DNA of 64,000 nucleotides from Paracoccaceae bacterium (GTDB taxonomy: Bacteria > Pseudomonadota > Alphaproteobacteria > Rhodobacterales > Rhodobacteraceae): the NCBI GenBank assembly GCA_017510335.1, contig JAFWNM010000012.1, positions 62,001-126,000 on the forward strand, given 5' to 3'. The notes under the pieces are model-generated. The model was not told the DNA's origin. It saw only the letters and a program-made list of their open reading frames with translations, and searched no databases. Position 1 is the stretch's first letter, and every line of letters starts with the position of its first letter. Both the position numbers and the translations under genes were made by a program. Positions 50,536 to 59,529 of this stretch are shown here, piece by piece.

Positions 50536-51387
50536 TCAGCCTTCTTCTGCCAGTATGTTGCGCAATCCGCTTTCGTAATCCGGATACAGAAGTTTCAGGC
50601 CCAGCTCCTGTTTTATGCGGTCATTGCGCACGCGCTTGCTGTCAGCATAGAAACTGCGCGCCATGGGCGACAAGTCGGCCTTTTCAAACGGGACTTCGGG
50701 CGGCACCGGAACCCCTGCCAGCTGCGCTGCGAAGGCAAGCACGTCTTGCGGCGGGGCAGGATGGTCATCGCACAGGTTATAGATGCGACTGCCGATTTTG
50801 GACTGCATTGCGCAATCAAGGGCCTGACCAATATCGGCCTGATGGATGCGCGAGAAATACTGCCCCGGTTTGACCACACGCTGCGCGCGTCCTTCGCGCA
50901 ATTTCGCAATCGGGCCGCGTCCGGGACCATATATTCCCGCCAGCCTGAAAATATGCAAACGCACCCCCGCCTTTGTGCAAACCTCTTGCCAGGCCGTTTC
51001 GGCATGTATGCGGGCACGGGCGCGCGTTGATATGGCATTGGGCGGGGTGGTTTCATCTACCCAGCCCCCTTGCTGGTCGCCATAGACACCGATTGTGGAC
51101 AAATAGCCCACCCAGCGCAGATGCGATGCGCGCGAAATTTCGGTGCCATGGGCGGCCAGAACGGGGTCTTCCTCGCCCGGTGCCACCGAAACGAGCAGCG
51201 CAGTGGCACTGCCCAGCGGCAGCGGGTTCCCCGGCCAGACCAGCGGCGTTACGCCGCGTTCTGCCATGGCCTGTGCCTTGGCGGGGTTGCGGGTTGTGCC
51301 AATGATGGTCCAGCCGCGCGGCAACAGCAGCGGTTCCAGCGCCTGCGCGCTGTATCCATGCCCGATAGAAAGAAGTGTTCCTGTCAT
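50536..51387 (-). CDS. NAD(P)-dependent epimerase/dehydratase-like protein (YeeZ-type SDR)
   Basis: 283 aa extended short-chain dehydrogenase. A modified cofactor loop SIGHGYSAQALEPLL, VGYLSTIGVYGDQQGGWVDE (catalytic-like region) and HIFRLAGIYGPGRGPIAKL match the YeeZ/atypical-SDR group. The first loop is GHGYSA rather than GxxGxxG, typical of the group. Substrate unknown. ATG 51387 fits the family; likely an operon with truA. Confidence 0.85.
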   Translation of the reverse strand: MTGTLLSIGHGYSAQALEPLLLPRGWTIIGTTRNPAKAQAMAERGVTPLVWPGNPLPLGSATALLVSVAPGEEDPVLAAHGTEISRASHLRWVGYLSTIGVYGDQQGGWVDETTPPNAISTRARARIHAETAWQEVCTKAGVRLHIFRLAGIYGPGRGPIAKLREGRAQRVVKPGQYFSRIHQADIGQALDCAMQSKIGSRIYNLCDDHPAPPQDVLAFAAQLAGVPVPPEVPFEKADLSPMARSFYADSKRVRNDRIKQELGLKLLYPDYESGLRNILAEEG

Positions 51388-51511
51388 GGTGTCAGTATTG
51401 GTCCAAGTGCTGCGGCACCGCAAGGGCGGGCAGGCGCAGGCTCAGGAATTTTCGCACTGGCGCAGCGGCGCTGTCGCTGGCAGGGTGGCGCAAAACGAAA
51501 AGGTTACACCC

Positions 51512-51967
51512 ATGACCCCCGAAACCGCAAAATATGCGCTGATCATGCTGGCCGCCGGTGTGGGCGTGCCGGTTCTGGCTGCACTGAATGCCCAGCTTGG
51601 CGCGCGGATCGCTTCACCCGCGGTTGCTGGGGCCATGATGTTTGTGATCGCGGCTGTGGTGGCCTTGGGGGTCGGGGCCGCGCTTGGACAGGCCAATGCG
51701 CTGGCAGCCTTGTCTGCGCAGCCGCGTTACCTGTTTCTGGCGGGGCTTCTGATTGCGTTTTACTTGCTGTCGATTTCATGGGTGGCCCCGCGTTTCGGGG
51801 TGGGCAATGCGGTCATGTTCGTGTTGCTGGGGCAGATCATCGCCATATGCGTGATTGACCAGTTCGGGCTTTTCGGCGCGCGGGTGCGGCCGCTGGACTG
51901 GCCGCGCCTGATGGGCATTGTGCTGATGGCCGCAGGCGTCGTTCTGGCGCAGCGCCCGCCCACATAA
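51512..51967 (+). CDS. DMT-superfamily small transporter (YdcZ/DUF606 type)
   Basis: 151 aa with five hydrophobic helices and PVLAALNAQLGARIASPAVAGAMMFVIAA near the start, as in the half-size YdcZ (DUF606) transporters. SWVAPRFGVGNAVMFVLLGQII and RLMGIVLMAAGVVLA complete it. Start ATG 51512 has AAAAGG upstream. Substrate unknown. Divergent from the epimerase gene. Confidence 0.86.
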   Translation: MTPETAKYALIMLAAGVGVPVLAALNAQLGARIASPAVAGAMMFVIAAVVALGVGAALGQANALAALSAQPRYLFLAGLLIAFYLLSISWVAPRFGVGNAVMFVLLGQIIAICVIDQFGLFGARVRPLDWPRLMGIVLMAAGVVLAQRPPT

Positions 51968-52026
51968 GACGTATTTGTAACATGCGGGCCGGGTCATCGG
52001 GGCTTTGGGCGCAAAAAGCCGCGTGT

Positions 52027-52040
52027 TTGATCAATATCAA
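52027..52040 (+). promoter_or_regulatory. FnrL/FNR box upstream of ppk2
   Basis: TTGAT-CAAT-ATCAA is a perfect 14-bp FNR-type site (TTGAT-N4-ATCAA), 68-81 bp before the ppk2 start. In Rhodobacteraceae FnrL reads low oxygen through an Fe-S cluster. The spacing fits activation of a promoter around 52060-52080. Confidence 0.75.
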
Positions 52041-52107
52041 AGACAGGTTTTCATCAATCTGACATGTTTTGGCATCGATATTTCAAGAATGTCCAATTCA
52101 GGAGCAT

Positions 52108-53166
52108 ATGATGAAAGATGCCGTGACCGCCGCCCCCGCACCAGCGCCCGATCAGCCGGTTCATGGCCCCGACATATTGGACACAGATGCCGGGGTGCAA
52201 ACACCCCCCGCGCCAACGGGCGACGTTGCGACCGGCACCCCGGCGTCCATGCCCCCGCTGGATACTGCGAAAAAAATGAAGACCGCGCCGAAAACCTATC
52301 GATGGGTGCCTGACCCGGCGGAACTGACCACTGATGAAATCAGGACATTTTTCGAATCCGACCGCTACCCCTATCGGTATAAAATGCCGCGACACACCTA
52401 TGAGCAGGAAAAGGCGCGTTTGCAGGCAGAGTTGCTGAAAGTGCAGAAATGGGCCATCGAAACCGGGGAACGCTTCGTGTTCCTGTTCGAGGGGCGCGAT
52501 GCAGCAGGCAAGGGCGGCACCATCAAGCGGTTCAATGAACACCTGAACCCGCGTTTTGCGCGCGTTGTGGCGCTGAACAAACCGTCCGAACGTGAATCCG
52601 GCCAGTGGTATTTCCAGCGGTATATCGAGCATTTGCCAACGGCGGGCGAAATGGTGTTTTACGACAGGTCCTGGTATAACCGCGCGGGTGTTGAACGCGT
52701 GATGGGGTTTTGCAGCCCGACCGAGTATCTGGAATTCATGCGACAGGCGCCGGAATTTGAACGCATGCTGGTGCGCGCGGGCATCAGGCTGTATAAATTC
52801 TGGTTTTCAGTGACGCCCGAAGAACAATTGCGCCGCTTCACAGCGCGCGAAACCGATCCGTTGAAGCGCTGGAAGCTTTCGCCCATCGACAAGGCCAGCC
52901 TTGGAAAATGGAATGAATATACCCAAGCCAAGGAAGCGATGTTCTTTTACACCGACACTGCGGATGCGCCATGGACCGTCATCAAATCCAAGGACAAGAA
53001 GCGTGCGCGGCTGGAATGTATGAAACACTTTCTGTCAACGCTGGACTATCCCGACAAGGACCCCGAAATCGCAAGAGCGCCCGACCCGCTGATTGTGGGG
53101 CGCGCGCGTCATGTGGTCCTGTCGGGCGCGGAATTAAGCCATGTCATGGGGGCTTCTGCCGGGTAA
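52108..53166 (+). CDS. ppk2: Polyphosphate kinase 2
   Basis: ~352 aa. A variable Ala/Pro-rich N-terminal ~60 residues, then the PPK2 core: Walker A FEGRDAAGKGGTIKRF, lid-region NKPSERESGQWYFQRYIEHLPTAGEMVFYDRSWYNRAGVERVMGF, and FWFSVTPEEQLRRFTARETDPLKRWKLSPID. It transfers phosphate between polyphosphate and nucleotides. Adjacent ATGs at 52108 and 52111 follow GGAG. A FnrL box upstream and a strong terminator downstream frame a single-gene unit. Confidence 0.93.
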   Translation: MMKDAVTAAPAPAPDQPVHGPDILDTDAGVQTPPAPTGDVATGTPASMPPLDTAKKMKTAPKTYRWVPDPAELTTDEIRTFFESDRYPYRYKMPRHTYEQEKARLQAELLKVQKWAIETGERFVFLFEGRDAAGKGGTIKRFNEHLNPRFARVVALNKPSERESGQWYFQRYIEHLPTAGEMVFYDRSWYNRAGVERVMGFCSPTEYLEFMRQAPEFERMLVRAGIRLYKFWFSVTPEEQLRRFTARETDPLKRWKLSPIDKASLGKWNEYTQAKEAMFFYTDTADAPWTVIKSKDKKRARLECMKHFLSTLDYPDKDPEIARAPDPLIVGRARHVVLSGAELSHVMGASAG

Positions 53167-53190
53167 GCGTTCCAATGGGTCAGGAAAATG

Positions 53191-53219
53191 AAAAGGCGGG
53201 CTATCAAGCCCGCCTTTTT
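53191..53219 (+). terminator. Bidirectional Rho-independent terminator after ppk2
   Basis: AAAAGGCGGGCT, loop ATCA, AGCCCGCCTTTTT: a 12-bp stem with A run on one side and T run on the other, so it can stop both ppk2 and the convergent small gene at 53248-53424. Confidence 0.9.
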
Positions 53220-53247
53220 CGCAGTTGCTTGCAGGTTGCAAACGCCG

Positions 53248-53424
53248 TCAGGCCTTGCTTGCACCGTGATCACCTGTGCTTGCAGCATCGCCGAACAGCG
53301 CGGCGATACGGTTCCATGCTTTGCGCAACCCAGTTTGGATATAGGCCGCCCGCAGACGGCGCGCATCTTGTTCCAGCCGCGTAACGTCCAGAATGGTCAG
53401 TGTTTCATTGTAAAGCGGTGTCAT
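53248..53424 (-). CDS. RSP_7527-like small basic protein
   Basis: A 58-aa frame below the usual size cut-off: MTPLYNETLTILDVTRLEQD leads into an amphipathic helix with ARRLRAAYIQTGLRKAWNRI and a short tail. Pattern and size are those of the RSP_7527 micro-protein family of Rhodobacteraceae, distant relatives of DUF1127 proteins. Possible ribosome site AAGGCTG. It ends 29 bp before the shared terminator. Confidence 0.68.
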   Translation of the reverse strand: MTPLYNETLTILDVTRLEQDARRLRAAYIQTGLRKAWNRIAALFGDAASTGDHGASKA

Positions 53425-53543
53425 GTTTTTCAGCCTTGATTGATGTATGTCTCTTGCAGCAGTAAATAGACGCTGCGGCGCAGCATTGCGACCGACAATT
53501 CGGAAACGCCGCTATGCAGCCCGTGCATTCCTGCGCAGTCCAC

Positions 53544-53574
53544 TTGTCACGTTAGCGCTAACTGTTTATATGAT
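53544..53574 (+). promoter_or_regulatory. edd promoter with embedded LacI-family operator
   Basis: Perfect 12-bp palindrome GTTAGCGCTAAC at 53551-53562, with the central CG typical of LacI-family operators, placed between a -35 TTGTCA (53544-53549) and a -10 TATATG (53567-53572; 17-bp spacing). A repressor there would block the promoter directly. A GntR-like gluconate/sugar repressor is the likely owner, by inference. Confidence 0.65.
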
Positions 53575-53628
53575 GGCCCAGCACTGAACACTTGCCCGCG
53601 CATCTTGCGCCAGCCTATCGGAGGGATC

Positions 53629-55434
53629 ATGCCAATCAATTCCGGGATTGAAGCTGTCACAGACAGAATCCGCAACCGCTCGGCCGCGCGCAGGGGGCAA
53701 TATATGGACAGGATGCGTGCGGCAGCCGAAGCAGGCCCCGCACGCGCGCATCTGTCTTGCGGCAATCAGGCCCATGCCTATGCCGCCATGGAGGGCGACA
53801 AGGATAATCTGGCCGCAGGGCGCGCGCCCAATCTGGGCATTGTGACGGCCTATAACGACATGTTGTCCGCGCATCAGCCGTTTCAGGCATATCCAGACAT
53901 CATCCGTGCTGCCGCGCGTGCCGCAGGGGGCACAGCGCAAGTCGCGGGCGGGGTGCCCGCCATGTGTGACGGCGTCACCCAGGGCCAGCCCGGCATGGAA
54001 TTGTCGCTGTTTTCTCGCGACGTGATTGCGCTGTCGGCGGGCGTTGCCATGTCGCATAACTGCTTTGATGCCGCCGTCTGGCTTGGGGTCTGTGACAAGA
54101 TTGTTCCCGGCCTGATCATCGCGGCAGCGACCTTCGGTCATGTGCCATCGGTGTTTATTCCCGCAGGCCCCATGACCAGCGGCCTGCCCAATGATGAAAA
54201 GGCAAAAGTGCGCCAGAAATTCGCCCAGGGCGAAATTGGCCGTGATGAGTTGATGAAGGCCGAAATGGCCAGCTATCACGGGCCGGGCACCTGCACCTTT
54301 TATGGCACGGCCAATACCAACCAGATGCTGATGGAATTCATGGGCCTGCATTTGCCCGGCACCAGTTTCATCAACCCCGGCACCCCGCTGCGCGATGCGT
54401 TGACCGTGGCCGCGACCGAACGCGCGCTGGCCATCACCGCGCTTGGCAATGATTACCGCCCCGCTGCCCAAGTGCTGGACGAACGTGCATTTGTGAACGG
54501 TATTGTGGGGCTTATGGCCACAGGCGGGTCCACCAATCTGGTGTTGCATCTGCCTGCCATGGCGCGCGCCGCGGGCATTGAACTGACCTTGCAGGATTTC
54601 GCGGATATTTCCGACATGGTGCCCCTGATGGCGAAGGTCTATCCCAATGGTCTGGCAGATGTGAACCATTTTCACGCCGCTGGCGGGCTGGGCTTCATGA
54701 TCGGGGAATTGCTGGATGCGGGCCTGCTGCATGATGATGTCTGCACCATCGCAGGGGACGGGTTGGCGCGGTATGCGCAGGAACCCAAGTTGCGCGACGG
54801 GGTGCTGGTGTGGGAAGACGGCGCAGGGCACAGCCTGAATGACCGCATCCTGCGCCCGGCAGGAAACGCATTCCAGAAATCTGGCGGGTTGAAACAATTG
54901 TCGGGCAATCTGGGGCAGGGGGTCATCAAAACCTCGGCGGTGGACCCCGCGCGCCATGTTATTGAGGCGCGCGCGCGCGTTTTCCACGACCAGGGCGCAG
55001 TCAAGACCGCGTTTCAAGCCGGCGAGTTTACGCAAGATACCATTGTCGTTGTCCGGTTTCAGGGACCAGCGGCCAATGGCATGCCGGAACTGCATTCGCT
55101 GACCCCCATTCTGGCGGTGCTCCAGGATCGCGGGCTGAAGGTGGCACTGGTCACTGACGGGCGCATGTCCGGGGCCAGCGGTAAGGTTCCCGCAGCCATC
55201 CACGTTGCCCCCGAAGCGGCCAAGGGCGGCCCGCTTGCGCGCCTGCAAGACGGGGACATGGTGCGCCTTGATGCGCAATCCGGGCGGCTGGATGTGCTCG
55301 AAGACGGCTTTGCGGCGCGCACGCCAGTGGTGGCGGATCTCTCCGCGAACGAATTTGGCATAGGGCGCGAACTCTTTGCAGCCTTCCGTCAGGCAGTGGG
55401 GGACTCGACCGAAGGCGCGGCTGTCGTGGTCTAA
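53629..55434 (+). CDS. edd: Phosphogluconate dehydratase (Entner-Doudoroff)
   Basis: 601 aa IlvD/Edd-family Fe-S enzyme: [47 protein letters not shown] (cluster Cys), [49 protein letters not shown] (cluster Cys) and [20 protein letters not shown]. It converts 6-phosphogluconate to KDPG. ATG 53629 has CGGAGGGATC; an upstream start at 53605 is worse. The eda partner is not adjacent. The operator upstream suggests sugar-acid induction. Confidence 0.95.
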   Translation: MPINSGIEAVTDRIRNRSAARRGQYMDRMRAAAEAGPARAHLSCGNQAHAYAAMEGDKDNLAAGRAPNLGIVTAYNDMLSAHQPFQAYPDIIRAAARAAGGTAQVAGGVPAMCDGVTQGQPGMELSLFSRDVIALSAGVAMSHNCFDAAVWLGVCDKIVPGLIIAAATFGHVPSVFIPAGPMTSGLPNDEKAKVRQKFAQGEIGRDELMKAEMASYHGPGTCTFYGTANTNQMLMEFMGLHLPGTSFINPGTPLRDALTVAATERALAITALGNDYRPAAQVLDERAFVNGIVGLMATGGSTNLVLHLPAMARAAGIELTLQDFADISDMVPLMAKVYPNGLADVNHFHAAGGLGFMIGELLDAGLLHDDVCTIAGDGLARYAQEPKLRDGVLVWEDGAGHSLNDRILRPAGNAFQKSGGLKQLSGNLGQGVIKTSAVDPARHVIEARARVFHDQGAVKTAFQAGEFTQDTIVVVRFQGPAANGMPELHSLTPILAVLQDRGLKVALVTDGRMSGASGKVPAAIHVAPEAAKGGPLARLQDGDMVRLDAQSGRLDVLEDGFAARTPVVADLSANEFGIGRELFAAFRQAVGDSTEGAAVVV

Positions 55435-55454
55435 GCTCTCGGTCTGTGACCGAA

Positions 55455-55522
55455 GGGCGCGCGCATGCGCGCCCGACGCGCGCCGCAGCCCCCTCAATGG
55501 GGGCAAGGGGCGCGCCCCCCCT
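55455..55522 (+). terminator. Tandem GC-rich hairpins after edd
   Basis: GGGCGCGC-GCAT-GCGCGCCC at 55455-55474, then GCCCCC-TCAAT-GGGGGC at about 55487-55505. They separate edd from the convergent protease gene. Confidence 0.5.
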
Positions 55523-56215
55523 TTATGTGTCGGGGGCAATCTTCCAGCGCGCCTCGTTTTCCTCGATGGCGCGGATGCGCTCTGCCGTTTTCGGGTGGCT
55601 CATCAACCATGCCGGCATTCCCCCCCCGATCCCTGTCAGCGTGTCCAGTTTTCGAAACAGTTCCTTTTGCGGCCCTGTGCCAATATCCGCCTTCACCAAC
55701 AGCGCCGATGCATAGGCATCCGCCTCGTATTCATCGTTACGGCTCAACTTGGCGGCCAGAACCGACACCAGAAAATTCGCAATCACCACGCCCAAACCGG
55801 GCAGGAAGCGGTTGAACACTGTGGCCAGCGCCATGCGCACCGCATTGGTGCCCGAAAAGTCAATCATGCGCTTGCGCGAATGCCCCAGCGCCACATGTCC
55901 CAGCTCATGCGCGATCACGCTGGCGAGCTCCTCGGCAGTGACCTCGCCCTGACGGTATTTATTGTAAAACCCGCGCGTGATGAAGATGCGCCCGTCCGGT
56001 GCCGCCAATCCGTTTACCGGATCAATTTCATAGATATGGACCTTGATCCGCTCCACGCCCACCGCGCGCGCGAAACGGTCGGTCAGCTGTTTCAGGCGCG
56101 CATCCGCCAGCGGGGTTGATTGCGTGTCCAGCTCGCGCTTGGTGCGCCAGCTTGAGAACCAATACATCGCCAGCCCATAGAGCAGCAGCAAAAGAAAAGG
56201 GGCAAGTTTCAACAT
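55523..56215 (-). CDS. M48-family membrane zinc metalloprotease
   Basis: 230 aa with an N-terminal membrane anchor (LAPFLLLLLYGLAMYWF), the zinc motif HELGH (SVIAHELGHVALGHSRKR) with the third ligand in RNDEYEADAYAS, and a second hydrophobic stretch between. Related to HtpX/Oma1-type quality-control proteases. The C-terminal SHPKTAERIRAIEE is the usual M48 substrate-groove end. 38 bp downstream of the ZIP gene on the same strand. Confidence 0.9.
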   Translation of the reverse strand: MLKLAPFLLLLLYGLAMYWFSSWRTKRELDTQSTPLADARLKQLTDRFARAVGVERIKVHIYEIDPVNGLAAPDGRIFITRGFYNKYRQGEVTAEELASVIAHELGHVALGHSRKRMIDFSGTNAVRMALATVFNRFLPGLGVVIANFLVSVLAAKLSRNDEYEADAYASALLVKADIGTGPQKELFRKLDTLTGIGGGMPAWLMSHPKTAERIRAIEENEARWKIAPDT

Positions 56216-56253
56216 AGTCGGAATATGGGGCGCTCATAGGGGATAGGCAATGG

Positions 56254-56997
56254 TCATCCCCCCACAACCAGGGTCAAAGCCATCATTCCCGTGAAAGATA
56301 GCGTGACAATAACCCCTGTCGTTGCCGGGGCCACGCCGTCTGTCGCCTCTGGCAGCAACTCTGAAAATATCATCCACAACATGGCCCCCGCCGCCAGTCC
56401 CAGCCCGACCGGCAAAAACGGTTCGAAACTCAGCACGAACAAAAACGCCGGAACCGCCAGCAACGGCTGCGGCAGCGATGACATGATCGCCCACCATGCG
56501 GACTTGCCAATACTTGCCCCGCGTGGAACCATGATCAGCGCAATAGCCAGTCCTTCGGGGACGTTGTGCAGCGCAATGGCAAGGGTAATGAAATCGCCCA
56601 ACTCCCGCCCGCTGCCATAGGCAACCCCCACCCCCACACCTTCGGCAGCGGAATGCGCGGTCATCACCCCCATGATCAACAAAATCTTCAACCCATCCGC
56701 ACCATGCAGGCCCGCAATACCACGTTCCCCGCTGGCGTTCAGCAAGGTCTTGGCCAGCCAGATCCCGCCCAACCCCAGCACCAGCCCGACCAGACTGCGC
56801 GGACCTGAAAACTCGAACCCCTCATCAATCAGGCTGAATGTCGCGGCAAGCATCAATCCCGCTGCAACAGCATTGCCATAGGCCAGCGCACGCGGCGTCA
56901 CATCGCGCAGCGCCAGCAAGGGCAAGGCCCCAAGGCCGGTCGCAACCGCCGTGACGGTCGCCGCAAGACATACCAAAAGAACCGTCGGATCAGACAT
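56254..56997 (-). CDS. ZIP-family metal transporter
   Basis: 247 aa with eight hydrophobic segments and the two metal-binding helices of ZIP proteins: MTAHSAAEGVGVGVAYG and IALHNVPEGLAIALIMVPRG (His, Asn, Glu ligands). Typically moves zinc or iron inward. ATG 56997 begins the family N-terminus; the frame open to 57108 is not conserved. A perfect Irr-type box 15 bp upstream of the start hints that iron is the substrate or signal. Confidence 0.9.
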   Translation of the reverse strand: MSDPTVLLVCLAATVTAVATGLGALPLLALRDVTPRALAYGNAVAAGLMLAATFSLIDEGFEFSGPRSLVGLVLGLGGIWLAKTLLNASGERGIAGLHGADGLKILLIMGVMTAHSAAEGVGVGVAYGSGRELGDFITLAIALHNVPEGLAIALIMVPRGASIGKSAWWAIMSSLPQPLLAVPAFLFVLSFEPFLPVGLGLAAGAMLWMIFSELLPEATDGVAPATTGVIVTLSFTGMMALTLVVGG

Positions 56998-57011
56998 TGC
57001 GCATCTTGTGC

Positions 57012-57026
57012 TTAGAATAATTCTAA
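57012..57026 (-). promoter_or_regulatory. Irr (iron control element) box upstream of the ZIP gene
   Basis: TTAGAA-TAA-TTCTAA, a perfect inverted repeat matching the iron control element TTTAGAA-N3-TTCTAAA bound by Irr in alphaproteobacteria. Centred 22 bp before the ATG at 56997. Irr represses or activates depending on position relative to the promoter. Confidence 0.7.
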
Positions 57027-57204
57027 CCATACTAGGGGTATCGCCCCGCTGTGACAAGCCGCATTGCGCCCCCACTGCGCGTGCTGGAATTTGCGTCTGC
57101 ACCGTCACATGCCTGTTGTATGGCTGCGCTAAAAATCAGCATGCGACATTTGGTGCGTCATAAAGGCTTGTCAGGGCGTTGGCGCAATATATAGTCCAAC
57201 CCAC

Positions 57205-57227
57205 GGCGTCCGATACACTCGGACGCC
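57205..57227 (+). other. Leader hairpin upstream of HNH nuclease gene
   Basis: GGCGTCCGA, loop TACAC, TCGGACGCC: a perfect 9-bp stem, followed by a C-run/G-run pair (GCCCCC...GGGGGC, 57231-57260). It ends about 20 bp before the ribosome site GGAGG of the HNH gene, so it would sit in the 5' untranslated region. The rest of 57027-57204 shows no gene. Confidence 0.5.
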
Positions 57228-57280
57228 AAGGCCCCCGCGGGGCGCAAGCCCAGGGGGCTGCCAATACGGAGGCGGCACCT

Positions 57281-57865
57281 ATGGATGGTGATTTCAGAAC
57301 TGATTTTGTGCGCGATCCGGTGGCTCTGCGGCATTTTCCGGCACTGGTGCTGAATGCGGATTACAGGCCACTGTCTTATTATCCCCTGTCTCTCTGGCCG
57401 TGGCAGGATGCAGTCAAAGCGGTTTTTCTGGACCGCGTCGATATTCTTGCGGAATATGACCAGGTCGTGCGCAGCCAGCGCATGGAAATCCGGGTGCCCT
57501 CGGTGGTTGTGCTGCGCGATTTTGTCAAACCCCGAAAACGTGTGGCCTTCACCCGCTTCAACCTGTTTTTACGCGATGAATTTTCGTGCCAGTATTGTGG
57601 GGCGCGCAATGATCTGACATTTGATCACGTCGTCCCGCGCAAGCTGGGCGGGGTAACAAGCTGGGAAAACGTCGTTGCTGCCTGCGCACCGTGCAATCTG
57701 GCCAAAGGGTCAAAAACCCTTCGCGCCTCGGGCTTGAAACTGCGCCAGACCCCGTATCGCCCCGATGCCGAAATGCTGCGCAATCTGGGCCGCCGTTTCC
57801 CGCCGAACCATTTGCACGAAAGCTGGCTGGACTATCTGTATTGGGATACCGAACTCGAAGCCTGA
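57281..57865 (+). CDS. HNH endonuclease-domain protein
   Basis: 194 aa. After ~100 residues of family-specific N-terminus (FPALVLNADYRPLSYYPLSLWPWQDAVKAVFLDRV) comes a zinc-supported HNH domain: FSCQYCGARNDLTFDHVVPRKLGG and AACAPCNLAKGSKTL, with CxxC and CxxC zinc pairs and the DH catalytic pair. This housekeeping HNH family is widespread in alphaproteobacteria, not phage-specific. Start at ATG 57281 because of GGAGGCGGCACCT; the frame is open to 57179. Substrate unknown. Confidence 0.88.
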   Translation: MDGDFRTDFVRDPVALRHFPALVLNADYRPLSYYPLSLWPWQDAVKAVFLDRVDILAEYDQVVRSQRMEIRVPSVVVLRDFVKPRKRVAFTRFNLFLRDEFSCQYCGARNDLTFDHVVPRKLGGVTSWENVVAACAPCNLAKGSKTLRASGLKLRQTPYRPDAEMLRNLGRRFPPNHLHESWLDYLYWDTELEA

Positions 57866-57989
57866 TCAGGCAGCGCTGCGCAATCTGTCCGCTGCCGGTT
57901 CTTGTCGGGCGGCCCCGATGCATATCTTTGCGTCAGCAAAGATTTGGGCACTGATCTGCCAGCGCAGATAAAACACAGATACTTTCCCT

Positions 57990-58060
57990 TCATTCTGGCA
58001 TAAATATCCCGGGGGCAAGGCCCGAAGGGCCTTGGGGGCAGAGCCCCCCAAATACATGCA
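57990..58060 (+). repeat. GC-rich palindromic intergenic repeat, family 2, copy 2
   Basis: TTCATTCTGGCATAAATATCCCG, then AAGGCCC-GAA-GGGCCTT and GGGGG-CAGAG-CCCCC. Layout equals the copy at 14188-14253. Immediately before cobQ. No cobalamin riboswitch box is visible in 57866-58080. Confidence 0.6.
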
Positions 58061-58080
58061 CAAAAAGAAAGGTGCGACAT

Positions 58081-59529
58081 ATGGGCAGGGCAGTCATGGT
58101 GCAGGGATGCGGCTCCAATGTCGGGAAATCCATCCTTGTTGCGGGTCTGTGCCGCGCCGCCCTGCGCCGTGGTATGACTGTGGCCCCCTTCAAACCGCAA
58201 AACATGTCCAACAATGCCGCCGTCACGCAAGACGGGGGCGAAATCGGGCGCGCGCAGGCCTTACAGGCGCAGGCCTGCGGACTGGACGCTTTGACCGATA
58301 TGAACCCTGTTCTACTGAAACCCGAAACTGAAACGGGCGCGCAAGTCATCGTCCAGGGCAAGCGTGTCGCCACACTGAAGGCGCGCAGCTATGCGGCTTT
58401 GAAACCGCAGCTTATGGGCGCGGTTCTTGACAGTTTCGGGCGGTTGAAAGCATCGCATGACCTGGTGATCGTGGAAGGGGCGGGCAGCCCCGCCGAGATC
58501 AATCTGCGCGCGCATGATATCGCCAATATGGGCTTCGCGCGCGCAGCCGATGTGCCGGTCCTGCTGGTCGGCGACATTGACCGCGGCGGCGTGATTGCCC
58601 AGATTGTCGGCACCAGGGCGGTTCTGGACATGGAAGATGTCGCAATGGTCGCGGGTTTCATCATCAACAAGTTCCGCGGCGACCCGGGCTTGTTTACACA
58701 AGGCTACCATCAAATCGAAGCACGCAGTGGCTGGCAGGGCTATGGCGTGGTGCCGTGGTTTTCCGACGCCATGTATCTGCCTGCTGAAGATGCGCTGGAC
58801 CTCGGGTCTGGCCGTGCATCGGTCGGGGTTAAGATTGCCTGCCTTGCCTTTCCCCGGATCGCCAATTTCGATGATCTGGACCCCCTGAAGGCCGAACCGG
58901 GCGTTGATCTTGTTCTTGTGCGCCCGGGCCAGCCCATTCCGGGCGATGTGCGTCTGGTCATCCTGCCGGGGTCAAAATCCACATGTGCTGATCTGGCCTT
59001 CCTGCGCGCGCAGGGCTGGGATATCGATCTTGCGGCGCATATCCGGCGGGGGGGGCACGTTCTGGGAATTTGCGGCGGGTATCAAATGCTGGGCCGGACA
59101 CTGTGCGACCCAGCCGGGATCGAGGGGCAGGCAGGCGAGGTGCAGGGCCTTGGGGTTCTGGATGTCACCACCCTTATGACCGCAGACAAACGGGTGGAAC
59201 GGGTGCAGGCGCGGCACTATTCCACGGGGCTTGATGTAGCTGGCTATGAAATACATATCGGACGGACCACGGGCGCGGATTGCGCGCGGCCATACGCGCG
59301 CACCCCAAACGGCAATGACGGTGCGGTTGACAGCACAGGCCGGATTATGGGCACATATCTGCACGGGCTTTTCGCGTCCGACCCGTTCCGGTCAGCATTT
59401 CTGGCCCATTTGGGCGGAACACCTTCCGGGTTGCAACATGCTGACCTGGTTGAAAAAACACTCGACGCGCTTGCAGACCATCTGGAAACGCATCTGGACA
59501 TCGCGGGGGTGCTGTCGCTTGCGCGTTGA
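58081..59529 (+). CDS. cobQ: Cobyric acid synthase (adenosylcobyric acid synthase)
   Basis: 482 aa glutamine amidotransferase of late cobalamin synthesis, amidating four carboxylates of adenosylcobyrinic diamide. The dethiobiotin-synthetase-like ATP domain starts [19 protein letters not shown] (P-loop) and [13 protein letters not shown]. The C-terminal GATase domain has [15 protein letters not shown], catalytic Cys in [11 protein letters not shown] and the final His/Glu in [11 protein letters not shown] 58081 has GAAAGGTG upstream. No other cob gene is adjacent, so it is detached from its pathway cluster here. Confidence 0.95.
   Translation: MGRAVMVQGCGSNVGKSILVAGLCRAALRRGMTVAPFKPQNMSNNAAVTQDGGEIGRAQALQAQACGLDALTDMNPVLLKPETETGAQVIVQGKRVATLKARSYAALKPQLMGAVLDSFGRLKASHDLVIVEGAGSPAEINLRAHDIANMGFARAADVPVLLVGDIDRGGVIAQIVGTRAVLDMEDVAMVAGFIINKFRGDPGLFTQGYHQIEARSGWQGYGVVPWFSDAMYLPAEDALDLGSGRASVGVKIACLAFPRIANFDDLDPLKAEPGVDLVLVRPGQPIPGDVRLVILPGSKSTCADLAFLRAQGWDIDLAAHIRRGGHVLGICGGYQMLGRTLCDPAGIEGQAGEVQGLGVLDVTTLMTADKRVERVQARHYSTGLDVAGYEIHIGRTTGADCARPYARTPNGNDGAVDSTGRIMGTYLHGLFASDPFRSAFLAHLGGTPSGLQHADLVEKTLDALADHLETHLDIAGVLSLAR

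Noticed and set aside
53566-55539. 657-codon open frame on the minus strand across edd
   Set aside because: Exactly antisense to the well-supported edd gene, with His/Gly/Gln-rich composition typical of a shadow frame in high-GC DNA and no domain.
57281-57865. HNH gene as a sign of a prophage or restriction system
   Set aside because: No terminase, portal, methyltransferase or integrase nearby; the protein belongs to a housekeeping alphaproteobacterial HNH family.
57866-58080. Cobalamin riboswitch upstream of cobQ
   Set aside because: No B12-box-like conserved segment found; the structure present is the family 2 palindromic repeat.
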